From assembly GCF_000787695.1 (NCBI RefSeq), contig NZ_BBPH01000075.1:1-43590 (forward strand): a DNA stretch of 43,590 nucleotides, read 5' to 3'. How positions within the stretch are numbered: position 1 is the stretch's first letter; each line of letters starts with the position of its first letter. The translations under genes and the position numbers were made by a program. This DNA is from Paracoccus sp. PAMC 22219. Its GTDB lineage: Bacteria; Pseudomonadota; Alphaproteobacteria; Rhodobacterales; Rhodobacteraceae. Below the pieces are notes generated by a model. The model saw nothing but the letters and a program-made list of their open reading frames with translations, was not told the origin of the DNA and made no database searches. Positions 26,038 to 35,437 of this stretch are shown here, piece by piece.

Positions 26038-26955
26038 ATGTTGAAGACGGACACCACCTCTCGGCTGAACGCCATCGGCGCGGGCTGGATGATCGTCGCC
26101 ATGGCGGCCTTTGCGGTCGAGGATGCGCTAGTCAAGGCGGTGGCCGACCTGCTGCCCGTCGGACAGATCATGGTCCTGTTCGGTCTGGGCGGCGCGGCGA
26201 TCTTTGCGGCCATCGCACGCGCGCAGGGCGATGCGCTGATGACGCCGGACGTACTGTCGCGGGCAATGCGCGTCCGGGTGTTCTTCGAGATCACGGGGCG
26301 GCTGTTCTATGTGCTGGCGCTGGCGCTGATCCCGCTGTCCACGGCGACCGTGATCCTGCAGGCGACGCCCCTGGTGGTGGTGGCCTGCGCCGCCCTGATC
26401 TTTGGCGAACGTGTGGGCTGGCGGCGGTGGACCGCCATCGCCCTGGGCCTGCTGGGCGTTCTGATCATCCTGCGTCCGGGGACCGAGGGGTTTTCGGCCC
26501 TGTCGCTGCTGGCGGTGATCGGGATGCTGGGCTTTGCGGGACGCGATCTGGCCAGCCGCGCGGCGCCGCGCAGCCTCAGCACCGCGATCCTGGGCCTGTA
26601 CGGCTTTCTGGCCCTGGCCGCGGCCGGTCTGCTGTTTTCCCTGTGGCAGGGGCAAGGGTTCGTGATGCCCGATGCGCGCGCCGCCCTGCTGCTGTCGGCG
26701 ACCGTCCTGATCGGCATCGGCGCCTATTCCTGCCTGATGAAGGCGATGCGCACCGGCGACGTGTCGGCCGTGACCCCGTTCCGTTACACGCGGCTGCTTT
26801 TCGGCGCGGCCCTGGGCATCGCGTTGTTCGACGAGACGCTGACGGTGGGAATGCTGATCGGGTCGGGCCTGATCGTGCTGTCCGGCCTGTTCATCCTGTG
26901 GCGCAGCAAGGCCAAGGCCCTCGCGATCTCGGTCGGTCCGGACGCAGGGCGATAG
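26038..26955 (+). CDS. EamA/DMT-family transporter (second copy)
   Basis: This is a 305-residue drug/metabolite transporter superfamily protein with ten predicted helices in two EamA repeats, for example MIVAMAAFAVEDALVKAVADL early and TRLLFGAALGIALFDETLTVG late. It is distinct from the EamA protein at 20418-21305, with only general family resemblance. The ATG at 26038 places a normal first helix. It is divergent from the DUF3072 gene with 151 bases between. The substrate is unknown. Confidence 0.87.
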   Translation: MLKTDTTSRLNAIGAGWMIVAMAAFAVEDALVKAVADLLPVGQIMVLFGLGGAAIFAAIARAQGDALMTPDVLSRAMRVRVFFEITGRLFYVLALALIPLSTATVILQATPLVVVACAALIFGERVGWRRWTAIALGLLGVLIILRPGTEGFSALSLLAVIGMLGFAGRDLASRAAPRSLSTAILGLYGFLALAAAGLLFSLWQGQGFVMPDARAALLLSATVLIGIGAYSCLMKAMRTGDVSAVTPFRYTRLLFGAALGIALFDETLTVGMLIGSGLIVLSGLFILWRSKAKALAISVGPDAGR

Positions 26956-27008
26956 CCGACGGCCCCTCAACGACAGCGGCGGTCTTTGCCTGACCAACGG
27001 CTCCGATC

Positions 27009-27308
27009 GTGATACGGTTCGGCTCAAGACGCCCGGTCCGCATGGACCATGTCACCTGTGATCTGTCATCGGACTGGGCGAAGCGCGCGTTCTGCAGCCG
27101 ATGCGGCAGCAACGGGTGGTCCCACGTCATTCCGCAGAACACGATGTCCATGGTGGCGGGCCTATTCCAGCCGACCGGCGACTTTGCCGTGGCCCAGCAG
27201 GTGTTTGTCGACGAACGTCGCCCTTTGGCTCAGCTGGCCGTGACGACAGTCGAAAAGACCGGCGCACAGGTGATTGCAGGGTTCCAGTCGGGCGATCAGG
27301 CCAGCTGA
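27009..27308 (+). pseudogene. Remnant of a GFA (glutathione-dependent formaldehyde-activating) family protein
   Basis: The reading frame has SSDWAKRAFCSRCGSNGWSH followed by GLFQPTGD and QQVFVDERRP. These resemble the second half of GFA/CENP-V domain proteins, whose CxxC here binds zinc. The N-terminal CxC and CxxC zinc motifs that the family needs are absent, and no good start or ribosome site is seen; the frame opens with a GTG. I read it as a truncated gene. Function is unlikely. A small zinc-binding protein of new type is the alternative. Confidence 0.5.
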
Positions 27309-27338
27309 CCGCGGCGCCGTCTGGCCGTTCAAGGCCCT

Positions 27339-27704
27339 TCATTCATCGTGCTGGGCCAGCCAGGCCTGCATCATCGCGATCTCGGTCTCCTGCGCGGCGA
27401 TGACGTCCTGGGCCAGGGCGCGGACCTCGGGGTCGGTTCCGTGCTCCAGAACGATGCGGGCCATGTCGATGGCCGCCTGGTGGTGGGGGATCATGCCGCG
27501 CATGAAATCCACATCCGCATCACCGGTATAGTCGACGTCCATATCGGCGTGCATCCGGGTCATCGCCTCGCGATAGGCCGCCGTCGCGGGCGTATCGGCG
27601 GGCATCGCCATGTCCGCATGGCCCGAATGATCTGTCGCCTGCTGGGCCGCACCCGGCATGGCAAGCGCCAGGGTCGTCAGAAGGGCGGTGGCAAGGGTCT
27701 TCAT
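27339..27704 (-). CDS. Secreted DUF305 protein
   Basis: This is a 121-residue exported protein with a signal peptide over about residues 1-21 (ending PGAAQQ) and a DUF305 domain carrying [19 protein letters not shown] and [14 protein letters not shown]. The family is ferritin-like in fold and often found near copper or metal-handling genes; its role is unsettled. GGAG lies nine bases before the ATG at 27704; ATG 27719 is an alternative. It stands alone, convergent with the GFA remnant. Confidence 0.87.
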   Translation of the reverse strand: MKTLATALLTTLALAMPGAAQQATDHSGHADMAMPADTPATAAYREAMTRMHADMDVDYTGDADVDFMRGMIPHHQAAIDMARIVLEHGTDPEVRALAQDVIAAQETEIAMMQAWLAQHDE

Positions 27705-27912
27705 GGCGGTGATCTCCATTCTGCGCAGGTCGATGCAGTGTCGCCGGCGGGGCGGCCGGGTCAAGGCGGCATGACGCGCCGATGCCCGGCCCTTGCCGAC
27801 ACAATCGGACACATCTGGTTTATTCCGCCGGTTCGCCGATTGCTTTGGGAATAATTCGGGTATCACGCACGTTGAGGACACGGCTTTGATCCGCGCGGGA
27901 AGGACTGAACTG

Positions 27913-28918
27913 ATGCGACGCTTTATCATAACCACGATGCTGGCCGGCACGATGGCCCTGTCGGGCCAGGGTGCCATGGCGCAGAACGACCTGGGCGACA
28001 TGGTCGGCACGATCGCCAAGACTCTGCTGGAACAGCAGCAGGCCGCGCAGGAAACGTCGCTGTGGCAGGGCGTGGTCGAGAACGGGTCCCCGGCGGCCTA
28101 TCGGCAATACCTTGAGGCCTATCCGAACGGTCGCCATGCCCGCGAAGCCCGGCAGCGGCTGTCGAACCAGGGCGGGGCGCCCATCGCGGAAAACAACGCC
28201 GCCCGGGCGGAGGCCAATCTGGGCCTATCGCGATCCAGCCGGATGGCGATCCAGCGGCGGCTGGCGACGCTTGGCTTCTATCGGTCGGGGATCGACGGCG
28301 ATTTCGGGTCGGGCACGCGACGGGCCATCGCCGCGTGGCAGGATTCCCGACAGCTTCCGGGCAACGGCTATCTGAACGCCAACCAGGCCCGCACGCTGCA
28401 GCAGGCGCCGCCGCGTCCGACCGACCCCCGCCGATCCGGCCTCGTCGGCAGCGCAGGCCGAACTGGACCTTGGCCTGTCGCGCAGCCGGCGCGTGCAGAT
28501 CCAGCGCGACCTGATCGCGCTTGGCTATGACCCCAAGGGCGCGGACGGTCTGTTCGGCACCGGCACGCGCGAGGCGATCCGCATGTGGCAGCGCGACACC
28601 GGCGAGCGGGTGACCGGCTATGTCACCGCGGCCCAGCTGCGGTCGCTGCAAAGCGATGCCGCCGGCCGCGACCCGACCCCGACCGAAAACCGCGCGGCCG
28701 CCATCGACGAGGAGCTGCTGGGTCTGACCCGCGACGAACGCGTGGCGATCCAGCGCCAGCTGATCAGCCTGGGCTATCTGAACGGGCGCGCCGACGGGGC
28801 ATTCGGCCCGTCGACCCGCAGCGCCATCGGCCGCTGGCAGGGCGACAACGGCATGGCGGACAGCCGCTATCTGACCGCCGAACAGGTCCGCACCCTGCGC
28901 CAGCAGGCGCGCATCTGA
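27913..28918 (+). pseudogene. Exported protein with three peptidoglycan-binding repeats, frameshifted
   Basis: This exported protein of about 334 residues (repaired) has a signal peptide over 1-23 ending GAMAQ, a short helical stretch ([24 protein letters not shown]), and three PG_binding_1 repeats. Each repeat starts LGLSR/LGLTR and contains IQR, LGF/LGY, DGxFG and a closing Q(A/L/V)RTL-like segment. The frame breaks at a run of five C (28425-28429); removing one C joins PTDPADPASSAAQAELDLGL smoothly into repeat two. All repeats are intact, so a sequence error is likely. It probably binds the cell wall; it lies upstream of minCDE in the same direction. Confidence 0.82.
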
Positions 28919-28926
28919 CGGCAGCG

Positions 28927-28960
28927 GCCATGCGCGACGGGCACGGCCCCCGCGCATGGC
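28927..28960 (+). terminator. Hairpin after the peptidoglycan-binding gene
   Basis: GCCATGCGCG (28927-28936) and CGCGCATGGC (28951-28960) form a perfect 10-bp stem with a 14-base loop, starting nine bases after the stop at 28918. No U-tract follows. It probably separates this gene from minC. Confidence 0.55.
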
Positions 28961-29138
28961 GACCGGCAGGTCGGCCTGAAACACCCCGATTGCCCTGCGC
29001 TGACCCGGACCAACGGCGGGTTCCTGCTGAAAATGCGCGGGGATTCTTCCTTTGTCCGCCAGTTCGTGAAAGAGGAGGTTCAACAAAAGCGGCGCGGCAC
29101 CGAATCGCGACCCGCCCCAGAGCAGGAGCAGCCTCGAC

Positions 29139-29894
29139 GTGTCACAACGATACGCCCGGAACCGGCACGATCGCGCGCCGGCAACCGTAGCCGCCTTTCA
29201 GGTGCGCGGCCGATTCCTGACCGCGCTTGTTCTTCGCATCGATCGTGACAGCCCGGACGACGCCTTCTATGCCCAGCTGGACGAACAGCTGCGCACGACG
29301 CCGCAGTTCTTTGCCGGCGCGCCGATGGTGCTGGACCTGGCCAACGCCCCCGGCCTGCGCGAGGGCGACCGCATCGGCGACCTGCTGGCGCATCTGCGCA
29401 ACCGCGAATTGCGGGTCTTTGGCGTGCAGAACGCGCATGGCATGGACGACGCGATGCTGGATCGGCACGGGCTGATCCCGGTCACCACGGGGCGCGACGC
29501 GCCGCTGCCGCGCAACGCCGCCGCGGCGTCCGGTGCCGCACCGGCCGCCGACGTGCCGCCCCCGGTCCAGAACAAGGTCATCCACGCGCCGGTCCGGTCC
29601 GGACAGCGGGTGGTGGCCGAACATGGCGACCTGACGATCATCGGGTCGGTCGCATCGGGCGCCGAACTGGTGGCGTCGGGCAATATCCATGTCTATGGCA
29701 CCCTGCGCGGCCGCGCGATGGCCGGATGCCACGGGGACGAGGGCGCGCATATCTTTTGCCAGAACCTCAGCGCCGAACTGGTGGCCATCGCGGGCCTGTA
29801 CCAGACCAGCGAGACGCTGGATGCGGCGGCCCTCCAACGCTGCACGCACATATATCTCAAGGATGAAAAACTTTGCATGGAGGTGATCGCATGA
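29139..29894 (+). CDS. minC: Septum site-determining protein MinC
   Basis: This is MinC, 251 residues, the FtsZ polymerisation inhibitor that acts with MinD to block division near the poles. The N-terminal FtsZ-inhibiting domain covers about 1-115, a proline/alanine-rich linker follows, and the C-terminal beta-helix domain begins at VRSGQRVVAEHGDLTIIGSV and includes GNIHVYGTLRGRAMAG. The start is a GTG with CAGGAG upstream. It overlaps minD by ATGA. Identification is firm. Confidence 0.94.
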   Translation: MSQRYARNRHDRAPATVAAFQVRGRFLTALVLRIDRDSPDDAFYAQLDEQLRTTPQFFAGAPMVLDLANAPGLREGDRIGDLLAHLRNRELRVFGVQNAHGMDDAMLDRHGLIPVTTGRDAPLPRNAAAASGAAPAADVPPPVQNKVIHAPVRSGQRVVAEHGDLTIIGSVASGAELVASGNIHVYGTLRGRAMAGCHGDEGAHIFCQNLSAELVAIAGLYQTSETLDAAALQRCTHIYLKDEKLCMEVIA

Positions 29895-30739
29895 CGACAG
29901 AACCCAAGACCAACCCGCCCCTTGGGCGGGTCATCGTGATCACGTCGGGCAAGGGCGGCGTGGGCAAGACGACGTCGTCGGCGGCCATCTCGGCCGCGCT
30001 GGCCAAGAAGGGCTTTCGCACCGTCGTCATCGATTTCGACGTGGGCCTGCGCAACCTGGACATGACGATGGGCTGCGAACGCCGGGTGGTGTTCGATTTC
30101 ATCAACGTCATCCAGGGCGACGCCAAGCTGAAGCAGGCGCTGATCAAGGACAAGCGGGTCGACACGCTGTCGATTCTGCCCACGTCGCAGACCCGCGACA
30201 AGGACGCCCTGACCAAGGAGGGCGTCGAGAAGGTCCTGACCGAGCTGAAGGCCGATTTCGACTATATCGTCTGCGACAGCCCGGCGGGCATCGAGCATGG
30301 CGCCCAGATGGCGATGTATTTCGCCGACGAGGCCGTGGTCGTGACCAACCCCGAAGTGTCCTCGGTCCGCGACAGCGACCGCGTTCTGGGCCTGCTGAGC
30401 AGCCAGACCAAGCGCGCCGAGACCCAGGGCGCCGAGCCGATCAAGGCGCAGGTCCTGATCACCCGCTATGACCAGGAGCGTGTCGACCGCGGAGAGATGA
30501 TGACCGTCGACGACGTGCTGGAAATCCTGGCCGTCCCCTTGCTGGGCGTCGTCCCCGAGAGCAAGGCGATCCTGAAGGCATCGAACGTCGGCACGCCCGT
30601 CACGCTGGACGGACCGTCCGCAGCGTCCCAGGCCTATAACGACGCGGTCAGCCGCCTGACCGGCACCCAGGTCGAGATGCGCATCCAGGGCGAACGCCGC
30701 CCCGGCCTGTTCCAGCGTCTGTTCGGGCGGGCGTCATGA
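29891..30739 (+). CDS. minD: Septum site-determining ATPase MinD
   Basis: This is MinD, 282 residues, the membrane-cycling ATPase of the Min system. The deviant Walker A motif SGKGGVGKTT is at 19-28, FDVGLRNLDMTMGCE follows, and the C-terminal amphipathic membrane-targeting helix is RPGLFQRLFGRAS. The start at 29891 is set by the 4-base overlap with minC; minE overlaps its end in the same way. It recruits MinC and is released from the membrane by MinE. Confidence 0.97.
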   Translation: MTTEPKTNPPLGRVIVITSGKGGVGKTTSSAAISAALAKKGFRTVVIDFDVGLRNLDMTMGCERRVVFDFINVIQGDAKLKQALIKDKRVDTLSILPTSQTRDKDALTKEGVEKVLTELKADFDYIVCDSPAGIEHGAQMAMYFADEAVVVTNPEVSSVRDSDRVLGLLSSQTKRAETQGAEPIKAQVLITRYDQERVDRGEMMTVDDVLEILAVPLLGVVPESKAILKASNVGTPVTLDGPSAASQAYNDAVSRLTGTQVEMRIQGERRPGLFQRLFGRAS

Positions 30740-31005
30740 ACCTGTTCGGATTTGGCCGCAAGAAGCACCCGCCCGCGACGGCACAGACCGCCAAGGACCG
30801 CCTGCAGATCCTTCTGGCGCATGAACGCAGCAGCAGCGGTTCCGCCGAGGCGGATTACCTGCCGATGCTGCAGCGCGACATCGTCGCGGCGATCCGCAAG
30901 CACGTGCCGATCGGCGACAAGGATGTCGACGTCCGCATGGAGCGGGGCGACAACATGTCCAGCCTGGAAATCAACATCGACCTGCCCGCCGTCAAGGCGA
31001 ACTGA
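30736..31005 (+). CDS. minE: Cell division topological specificity factor MinE
   Basis: This is MinE, 89 residues, which stimulates MinD ATPase activity and drives pole-to-pole oscillation. The N-terminus MNLFGFGRKK is the membrane-targeting part, AKDRLQILLAHERS is the anti-MinCD helix, and the topological specificity domain follows. ATGA overlap with minD shows coupled translation. The gene is of normal length and is followed by a strong bidirectional hairpin. Confidence 0.96.
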   Translation: MNLFGFGRKKHPPATAQTAKDRLQILLAHERSSSGSAEADYLPMLQRDIVAAIRKHVPIGDKDVDVRMERGDNMSSLEINIDLPAVKAN

Positions 31006-31012
31006 TCTGCTG

Positions 31013-31035
31013 GCCGGCCCCTGTCGGGGGCCGGC
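31013..31035. terminator. Bidirectional hairpin between minE and paoC
   Basis: GCCGGCCCC (31013-31021) and GGGGCCGGC (31027-31035) form a perfect 9-bp stem with a 5-base loop between the convergent genes ending at 31005 and 31043. Confidence 0.75.
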
Positions 31036-31042
31036 GACCGCG

Positions 31043-33279
31043 TCAGATCAGGCTTTCGGGGTGGATCGGGAACCGCTGCGGGCGGATGCCGGTCGCGTGC
31101 CAGACGGCATTGGCGATGGCGCCCACCGTTCCCGTGACCCCCAACTCTCCGACGCCCTTGATGCCAAGCGCGTTCACGAAGCTGTCGTCCTCGTGGACCG
31201 TCAGCGCCTCGATGAACGGGACATCGGCATTGACCGGGATGTGATACCCGGCAAGGTCGTTGTTGGTGAACCGCCCCGTGCGCGGGTCGTGCATCGCCTC
31301 TTCGTGCAGGGCAAAGCCCATGCCCCAGATCATCCCGCCCAACAGCTGGCTGCGCGCCAGATGCGGGTTCACGATGCGCCCGGCGGCAAAGGCCCCGACC
31401 AGCCGGCTGACGCGGATCTGGCCCAGATCCGGATCGACCAGAACCTCGGCAAAGACGCCGCCATGAGAGAACATGGCCCGTTCGGGTTCGCCCTCTCGGG
31501 CGCCCTTGCCCTCTCCGCGTAGCAGGTCCAGCCCGGCGCGGGCCAGGATATCCTCATAGGCCTCGCTGCGGCTGTCGTCGTCGTTGCGGTACAGGCGACC
31601 GCCGCGCGCGGTGACGCCCGCGTTGCCCGCCCCGAACAGCGGTGATCCGGGATCGTTCGTGGCGATGTCGGCCAGTTGCCGCACCGTATCGGCGCCCGCG
31701 TTGAACAGCGCGGTGCCCGCCGTGGCCGTGTGGCCCGACCCGCCCGCAACGCCCGCATCGGGCAGGTCCGAATGGCCCGACCGGAACTCCAGCCGGTCCA
31801 CATCGATGCCCAATCCGTCGGCGGCGATCTGGGCCAGCGAAGTCCAGGCCCCCTGCCCCATATCCGCGGCCGAGGTTTCGACCACCGCACTGCCATCGGC
31901 GCGCAGGGTCGCATGAGCCGCCGCCTGGAACATCGGGCAGGGAAACTGCGCCGTGCCCATGCCCCAGCCCTTGAGCAGCCGCCCCTGGCGCATCTGCCGC
32001 GGCGCCAACGGGCGGTCCGCCCATCCGAACAGCTCTGCCGCCTGCGCATAGCATTCGCGCAGGGCCTTGGACGAGAACGCCATCCCCGTCGCCGGGTCGG
32101 TCTCGGCATAGTTCAGCAGCCGGAAGGCCAGCGGGTCCATGCCCATCGCGTGGGCGGCCTGGTCGATGGCGACCTCCAGCGCGGCCGACCCCGGCGCTCT
32201 CCGGGCGCGCGCATCGGTCCGGGCGTGCCGGTATCCGCGCGCACCGCGCTGTGGGTCGTGCGCATCGCGGTCGTGGCATAGACGCTGTGCGAGGCGTTCG
32301 ACGCGCTTTCGATGAAATCGTCGAAGCTGGAGGCGACGGCCAGCGTGTGGTGATCCAGCGCCATGATGTGCCCCTGGTCGTCCAGGTCCAGCCGCAGCGT
32401 CTGGCGCGTGGCGGGACGGTGGCCGACCGGGCCGTACATCTGGTCGCGCCGCAAGGCCAGCTTGACGGGCCGGTCCAGGTCTCTGGCCGCCAGCACCACC
32501 ATCAACTGCGCGCCGTACAGGATGGCCTTGGACCCGAAACCGCCGCCCAAGAACGGGCTGCGGATCACGATCTGTGCCGGATCGATGCCCAGATAGGCCG
32601 CAAAGCTTTGCTTGGCCAGGCCGATGGCCTGGTTCGGGGTGTCGATCTCCAGCCGGTCGCCGAACCACTGGGCGGTGATGGCATGGGGTTCCAAGGCGTT
32701 GTGGTACTGGGCCGCGGTCTCGATCACGGTCTCCAGGTGATGGGCGGCTCCTGCGCGCGCAGCGTCCATGTCGCCCGTCTCCAGCGATGGCGGGCGGCCG
32801 ATGCTGACGGCTTCCGGGGCGTAAGGCGCATTGCCGTCCAGCCCGATCCGCGGCGGATCGGTGCGATATCGCGGGTTCAGCAGGCGCGCGCCCTCGGTGG
32901 CGGCCTCCAGCGTCTCGGCCACGACCAGCGCGATGGGCTGTCCGGCATAGCGGACGGTATCGTCCTGCAGCGCCTCGGTCCGCCAGGCAAAGCCGTGGAT
33001 CTTGGTGTCGGGATGCACCGCCAGGGCTGGACGGTTCGCGGGGGTATAGACCCGGACCACGCCCGGATGCGCCATGGCCGCCGCCGTGTCCAGGTGTTCG
33101 ACCGTGCCGCGCGCGATGCCCGCGACTGCGGTGACGGCGTACAGCACGCCCTCGGGGCGCAGATCGGCGGCATAGGGCGCCTGGCCCGTCACCTTCAGCA
33201 CCCCGTCGCGCCGGGTCATCGGCTGTCCCGCGTTCGAGCCCAAGCGCACGTGCTGTTGACCGGTGGTCATGTCAGTCAT
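31043..33279 (-). pseudogene. paoC: Molybdenum-binding subunit of an aldehyde oxidoreductase (PaoC-like), frameshifted
   Basis: This is the large molybdopterin-cytosine-dinucleotide subunit of a xanthine dehydrogenase-family enzyme of the PaoABC/YagTSR type, about 745 residues when repaired. FLGGGFGSKA, TPGPMRAPGE and the C-terminal KGVGELGVTG with the catalytic glutamate are all present. The frame breaks near 32196-32198; one more base restores MRAPGEAPGSAALEVAIDQ. Its start overlaps the end of paoB by eight bases. Everything else is intact, so base error is likely. Substrates of the family are aromatic and aliphatic aldehydes. No paoD-type maturation chaperone gene is next to it. Confidence 0.87.
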
Positions 33280-34293
33280 GGAACTCTCCTTCGAAGACAG
33301 AGGCGGGCAGCGCGGGCATCCGGTCGGGTGTGCCCAAAGCTGCCAGCGTCAGCGCACGCACCGCGATGCGCTGTGCCAGCACGATCTTGGCGGCATTGTC
33401 GCCGGACGGCGCGGCACCCTGCAGGGCCAGCGCGGCGGCATGGGCAAAGGCGTCCACGGACGCGGCTGGCCGATCAGGGCGGCCTCGGCGGCATGGGCAC
33501 GCCACGGACGGGCGGCCACGCCGCCAAGGGCCAGCCGGGCGGCCACGATCCGGCCATCCGCCACGTGAACCCCCGCCGCAGCCGAGACGATGGCAAAGGC
33601 ATAGGACGTCCGCTCGCGCAGCTTCACATAGCGGGCGTGGCGGGCCATGCCGCCGGGATCGGGCAGGGTGACATCGGTGATCACCTCTCCGGCCGCCAGC
33701 GCGGGCGGCACGCCGACCGCATCGGGCAGCGGGTGGAATTCGGCCATCGGCACGCTGCGTGTCCCGGTGGGGCCCGCGATTTCGACCACCGCGTCGAAGG
33801 CCGCCAGCGCCACGCACAGGTCGGACGGATGCGTCGCGATGCAGGCGTCGGACCAGCCCAGGACCGCATGGTTGCGCGTCACGCCGCCGATCGCGGAACA
33901 GCCCGACCCGGCCACGCGGCGATTGCAGGGCGACAGGGGGTCCTGGAAATAGCTGCAGCGCGTGGCCTGCATCACGTTGCCGCCCGTGCTGGCGGCGTTG
34001 CGCAGCTGCGGGGATGCCCCGGACAGCAGCGCCTCGGCCACGGCGGGAAAGCGGGCCAGGATGCGCGGGTCGCGGGCCAGATCGGCATTACTGACCATCG
34101 CGCCGATGCGCAGGCCTCCGTCATGGTCCTTGATCCCGCGCAACGGAAGGCGGGTGATGTCGACCAGCCGCGACGGGGTGGCGACGCCGATCTTCATCAG
34201 GTCCAGCAGGTTCGTCCCGCCGGCCAGGATCGCGCCGTCTGCGCCGACCGCGGCCTCCAGCGTGTCGGCGCGGGTGTATTCGAACAGGTTCAT
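33272..34293 (-). pseudogene. paoB: FAD-binding subunit of the aldehyde oxidoreductase (PaoB-like), frameshifted
   Basis: This is the FAD subunit of about 340 residues when repaired. AILAGGTNLLDLM near residue 21 binds FAD, and SPQLRNAASTGGNVMQATRC is the second FAD motif. Cysteines 113, 123 and 132, with Cys151 a plausible fourth, match the extra [4Fe-4S] cluster that distinguishes the PaoB subfamily from ordinary xanthine dehydrogenase FAD subunits. The frame breaks near 33461-33463; one more base restores IGQPASVDAFAHAAALALQ. ATGA overlap with paoA gives the start. A sequence error is the likely cause of the break. Confidence 0.87.
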
Positions 34294-34775
34294 GCCGCGT
34301 TCCCCTTCATCGTCCGGGTCGCGTCCAGCACGGCCTCGGTGATGCCGGCATAGGCGGCGCAGCGGCACAGGTTGCCGCTCATCCCCTCGCGGACGCGTTC
34401 GGGGTCCAGCCCGGCCTCGCCCTCGGCGATCAGGGCTATGGCCGACATGATCTGGCCCGGCGTGCAATAGCCGCACTGGAACCCGTCATGGCGGATGAAG
34501 GCCGCCTGCACGGGGTGCAGGTCGCAGCCTTGGGCCAGGCCCTCGACCGTGGTGATGCTGGCCCCGTCATGAGACAGCGCCAGCGCCAGGCAGGCGTTCA
34601 TGCGCCGCCCGTCGATCAGCACGGTGCAGGCGCCGCACTGGCCGCGGTCGCAGCCCTTCTTGGTGCCGGTCAGGCCGATCCGTTCGCGCAGGACGTCCAG
34701 CAGCGTCGCGCGGGGGTCGTCCAGGGCGATGGCCCGGGCGGTTCCGTTGATCGTCAGGTTCAGGGTCTGTGTCAT
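34290..34775 (-). CDS. paoA: [2Fe-2S] subunit of the aldehyde oxidoreductase (PaoA-like)
   Basis: This is the small iron-sulfur subunit, 161 residues. The plant-type ferredoxin cluster is at Cys42, Cys47, Cys50 and Cys62 and the second cluster at Cys101, Cys104, Cys137 and Cys139. Unlike E. coli PaoA it has no twin-arginine signal, since the protein begins directly with [11 protein letters not shown]; the enzyme is therefore probably cytoplasmic. GAGG lies upstream of the ATG. It leads the leftward operon paoA-paoB-paoC and is divergent from a TetR regulator gene. Confidence 0.92.
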   Translation of the reverse strand: MTQTLNLTINGTARAIALDDPRATLLDVLRERIGLTGTKKGCDRGQCGACTVLIDGRRMNACLALALSHDGASITTVEGLAQGCDLHPVQAAFIRHDGFQCGYCTPGQIMSAIALIAEGEAGLDPERVREGMSGNLCRCAAYAGITEAVLDATRTMKGNAA

Positions 34776-34837
34776 CTTTCCCTCGTTGGCGATAAGCTAT
34801 CGGGAAGTCGGGCCGGAAGCGGCCATGGCACCACCAT

Positions 34838-34854
34838 ACGGAGGCACCCTCCGT
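34838..34854. promoter_or_regulatory. Candidate TetR operator between paoA and the tetR gene
   Basis: ACGGAGG-CAC-CCTCCGT is a 17-base perfect dyad (7-3-7) in the 110-base divergent region between paoA and the TetR-family gene. Another palindrome, CGATA-AGC-TATCG (34790-34802), lies nearer paoA. Such dyads next to tetR genes are usually the regulator's own operators. Confidence 0.65.
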
Positions 34855-34885
34855 TTCACAAGACCGTTGGAGGAGAGGGCCGGGA

Positions 34886-35425
34886 ATGGGCGAAGACACG
34901 CCAATTGCGCGCAAGCCGCGTGCCGATCAGGCCCGCAACCGCGACCGCCTTCTGACCGCCGCGCGCGAGGTCTTTCGCAGCGATGCCGCCAGCCTGGAGG
35001 CCGTGGCGCGCCATGCGGGCCTGGGCATCGCGACGCTGTACCGCCATTTCCCCACCCGCGAGGCGCTGTTCCAGGCCGTCTATGCGCGTGAGGTCGAGGC
35101 GCTGGAGGCGCTGGCCCGCGCCGACGACCTGGCCGTCTGGATGCATGCCGCGCTGGACATGATGGCCACGAAACGGGGCATGGTCGCAGCGCTGGCCCCG
35201 GTGCTGGACAAGGACGCGCCGTTCTTCACCGAACAGTCGGCGCGGATGCTGGCCGCCGTGGGCGGGCTGCGCGACCGGGCGGTGGCTGTGGGCCAGGTCC
35301 GCGGCACGGTCACCGCGGACGATCTCATCCGCGTCCTGCTCAGCCTCAGCTATGGTCCGGGGGCCGATCCGACGCGGGCCGGCCTGCTGCTGGACGTGTT
35401 CCTGGACGGGCTGCGGCCGCGATAG
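34886..35425 (+). CDS. TetR/AcrR-family regulator
   Basis: This is a 179-residue TetR-family regulator. The helix-turn-helix at about 20-62 includes [41 protein letters not shown] in two parts, with the usual YRHF core. The C-terminal ligand-binding part is shorter than usual. It is divergent from paoABC, and a perfect dyad lies between them, so it probably represses the aldehyde oxidoreductase operon and itself, with an aldehyde or related compound as inducer. The inducer is inference. Confidence 0.9.
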   Translation: MGEDTPIARKPRADQARNRDRLLTAAREVFRSDAASLEAVARHAGLGIATLYRHFPTREALFQAVYAREVEALEALARADDLAVWMHAALDMMATKRGMVAALAPVLDKDAPFFTEQSARMLAAVGGLRDRAVAVGQVRGTVTADDLIRVLLSLSYGPGADPTRAGLLLDVFLDGLRPR

Positions 35426-35437
35426 AACCGCGGACCG

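Noticed and set aside
27848..27873. GGAAT-N17-CGTT as an EcfG promoter for the peptidoglycan-binding gene
   Set aside because: One mismatch in the -35 and a longer spacer; too weak to list beside the two exact matches.
32251..34353. An open frame of 700 codons on the plus strand opposite paoC and paoB
   Set aside because: Antisense shadow; the minus strand has conserved cofactor motifs and ATGA overlaps.
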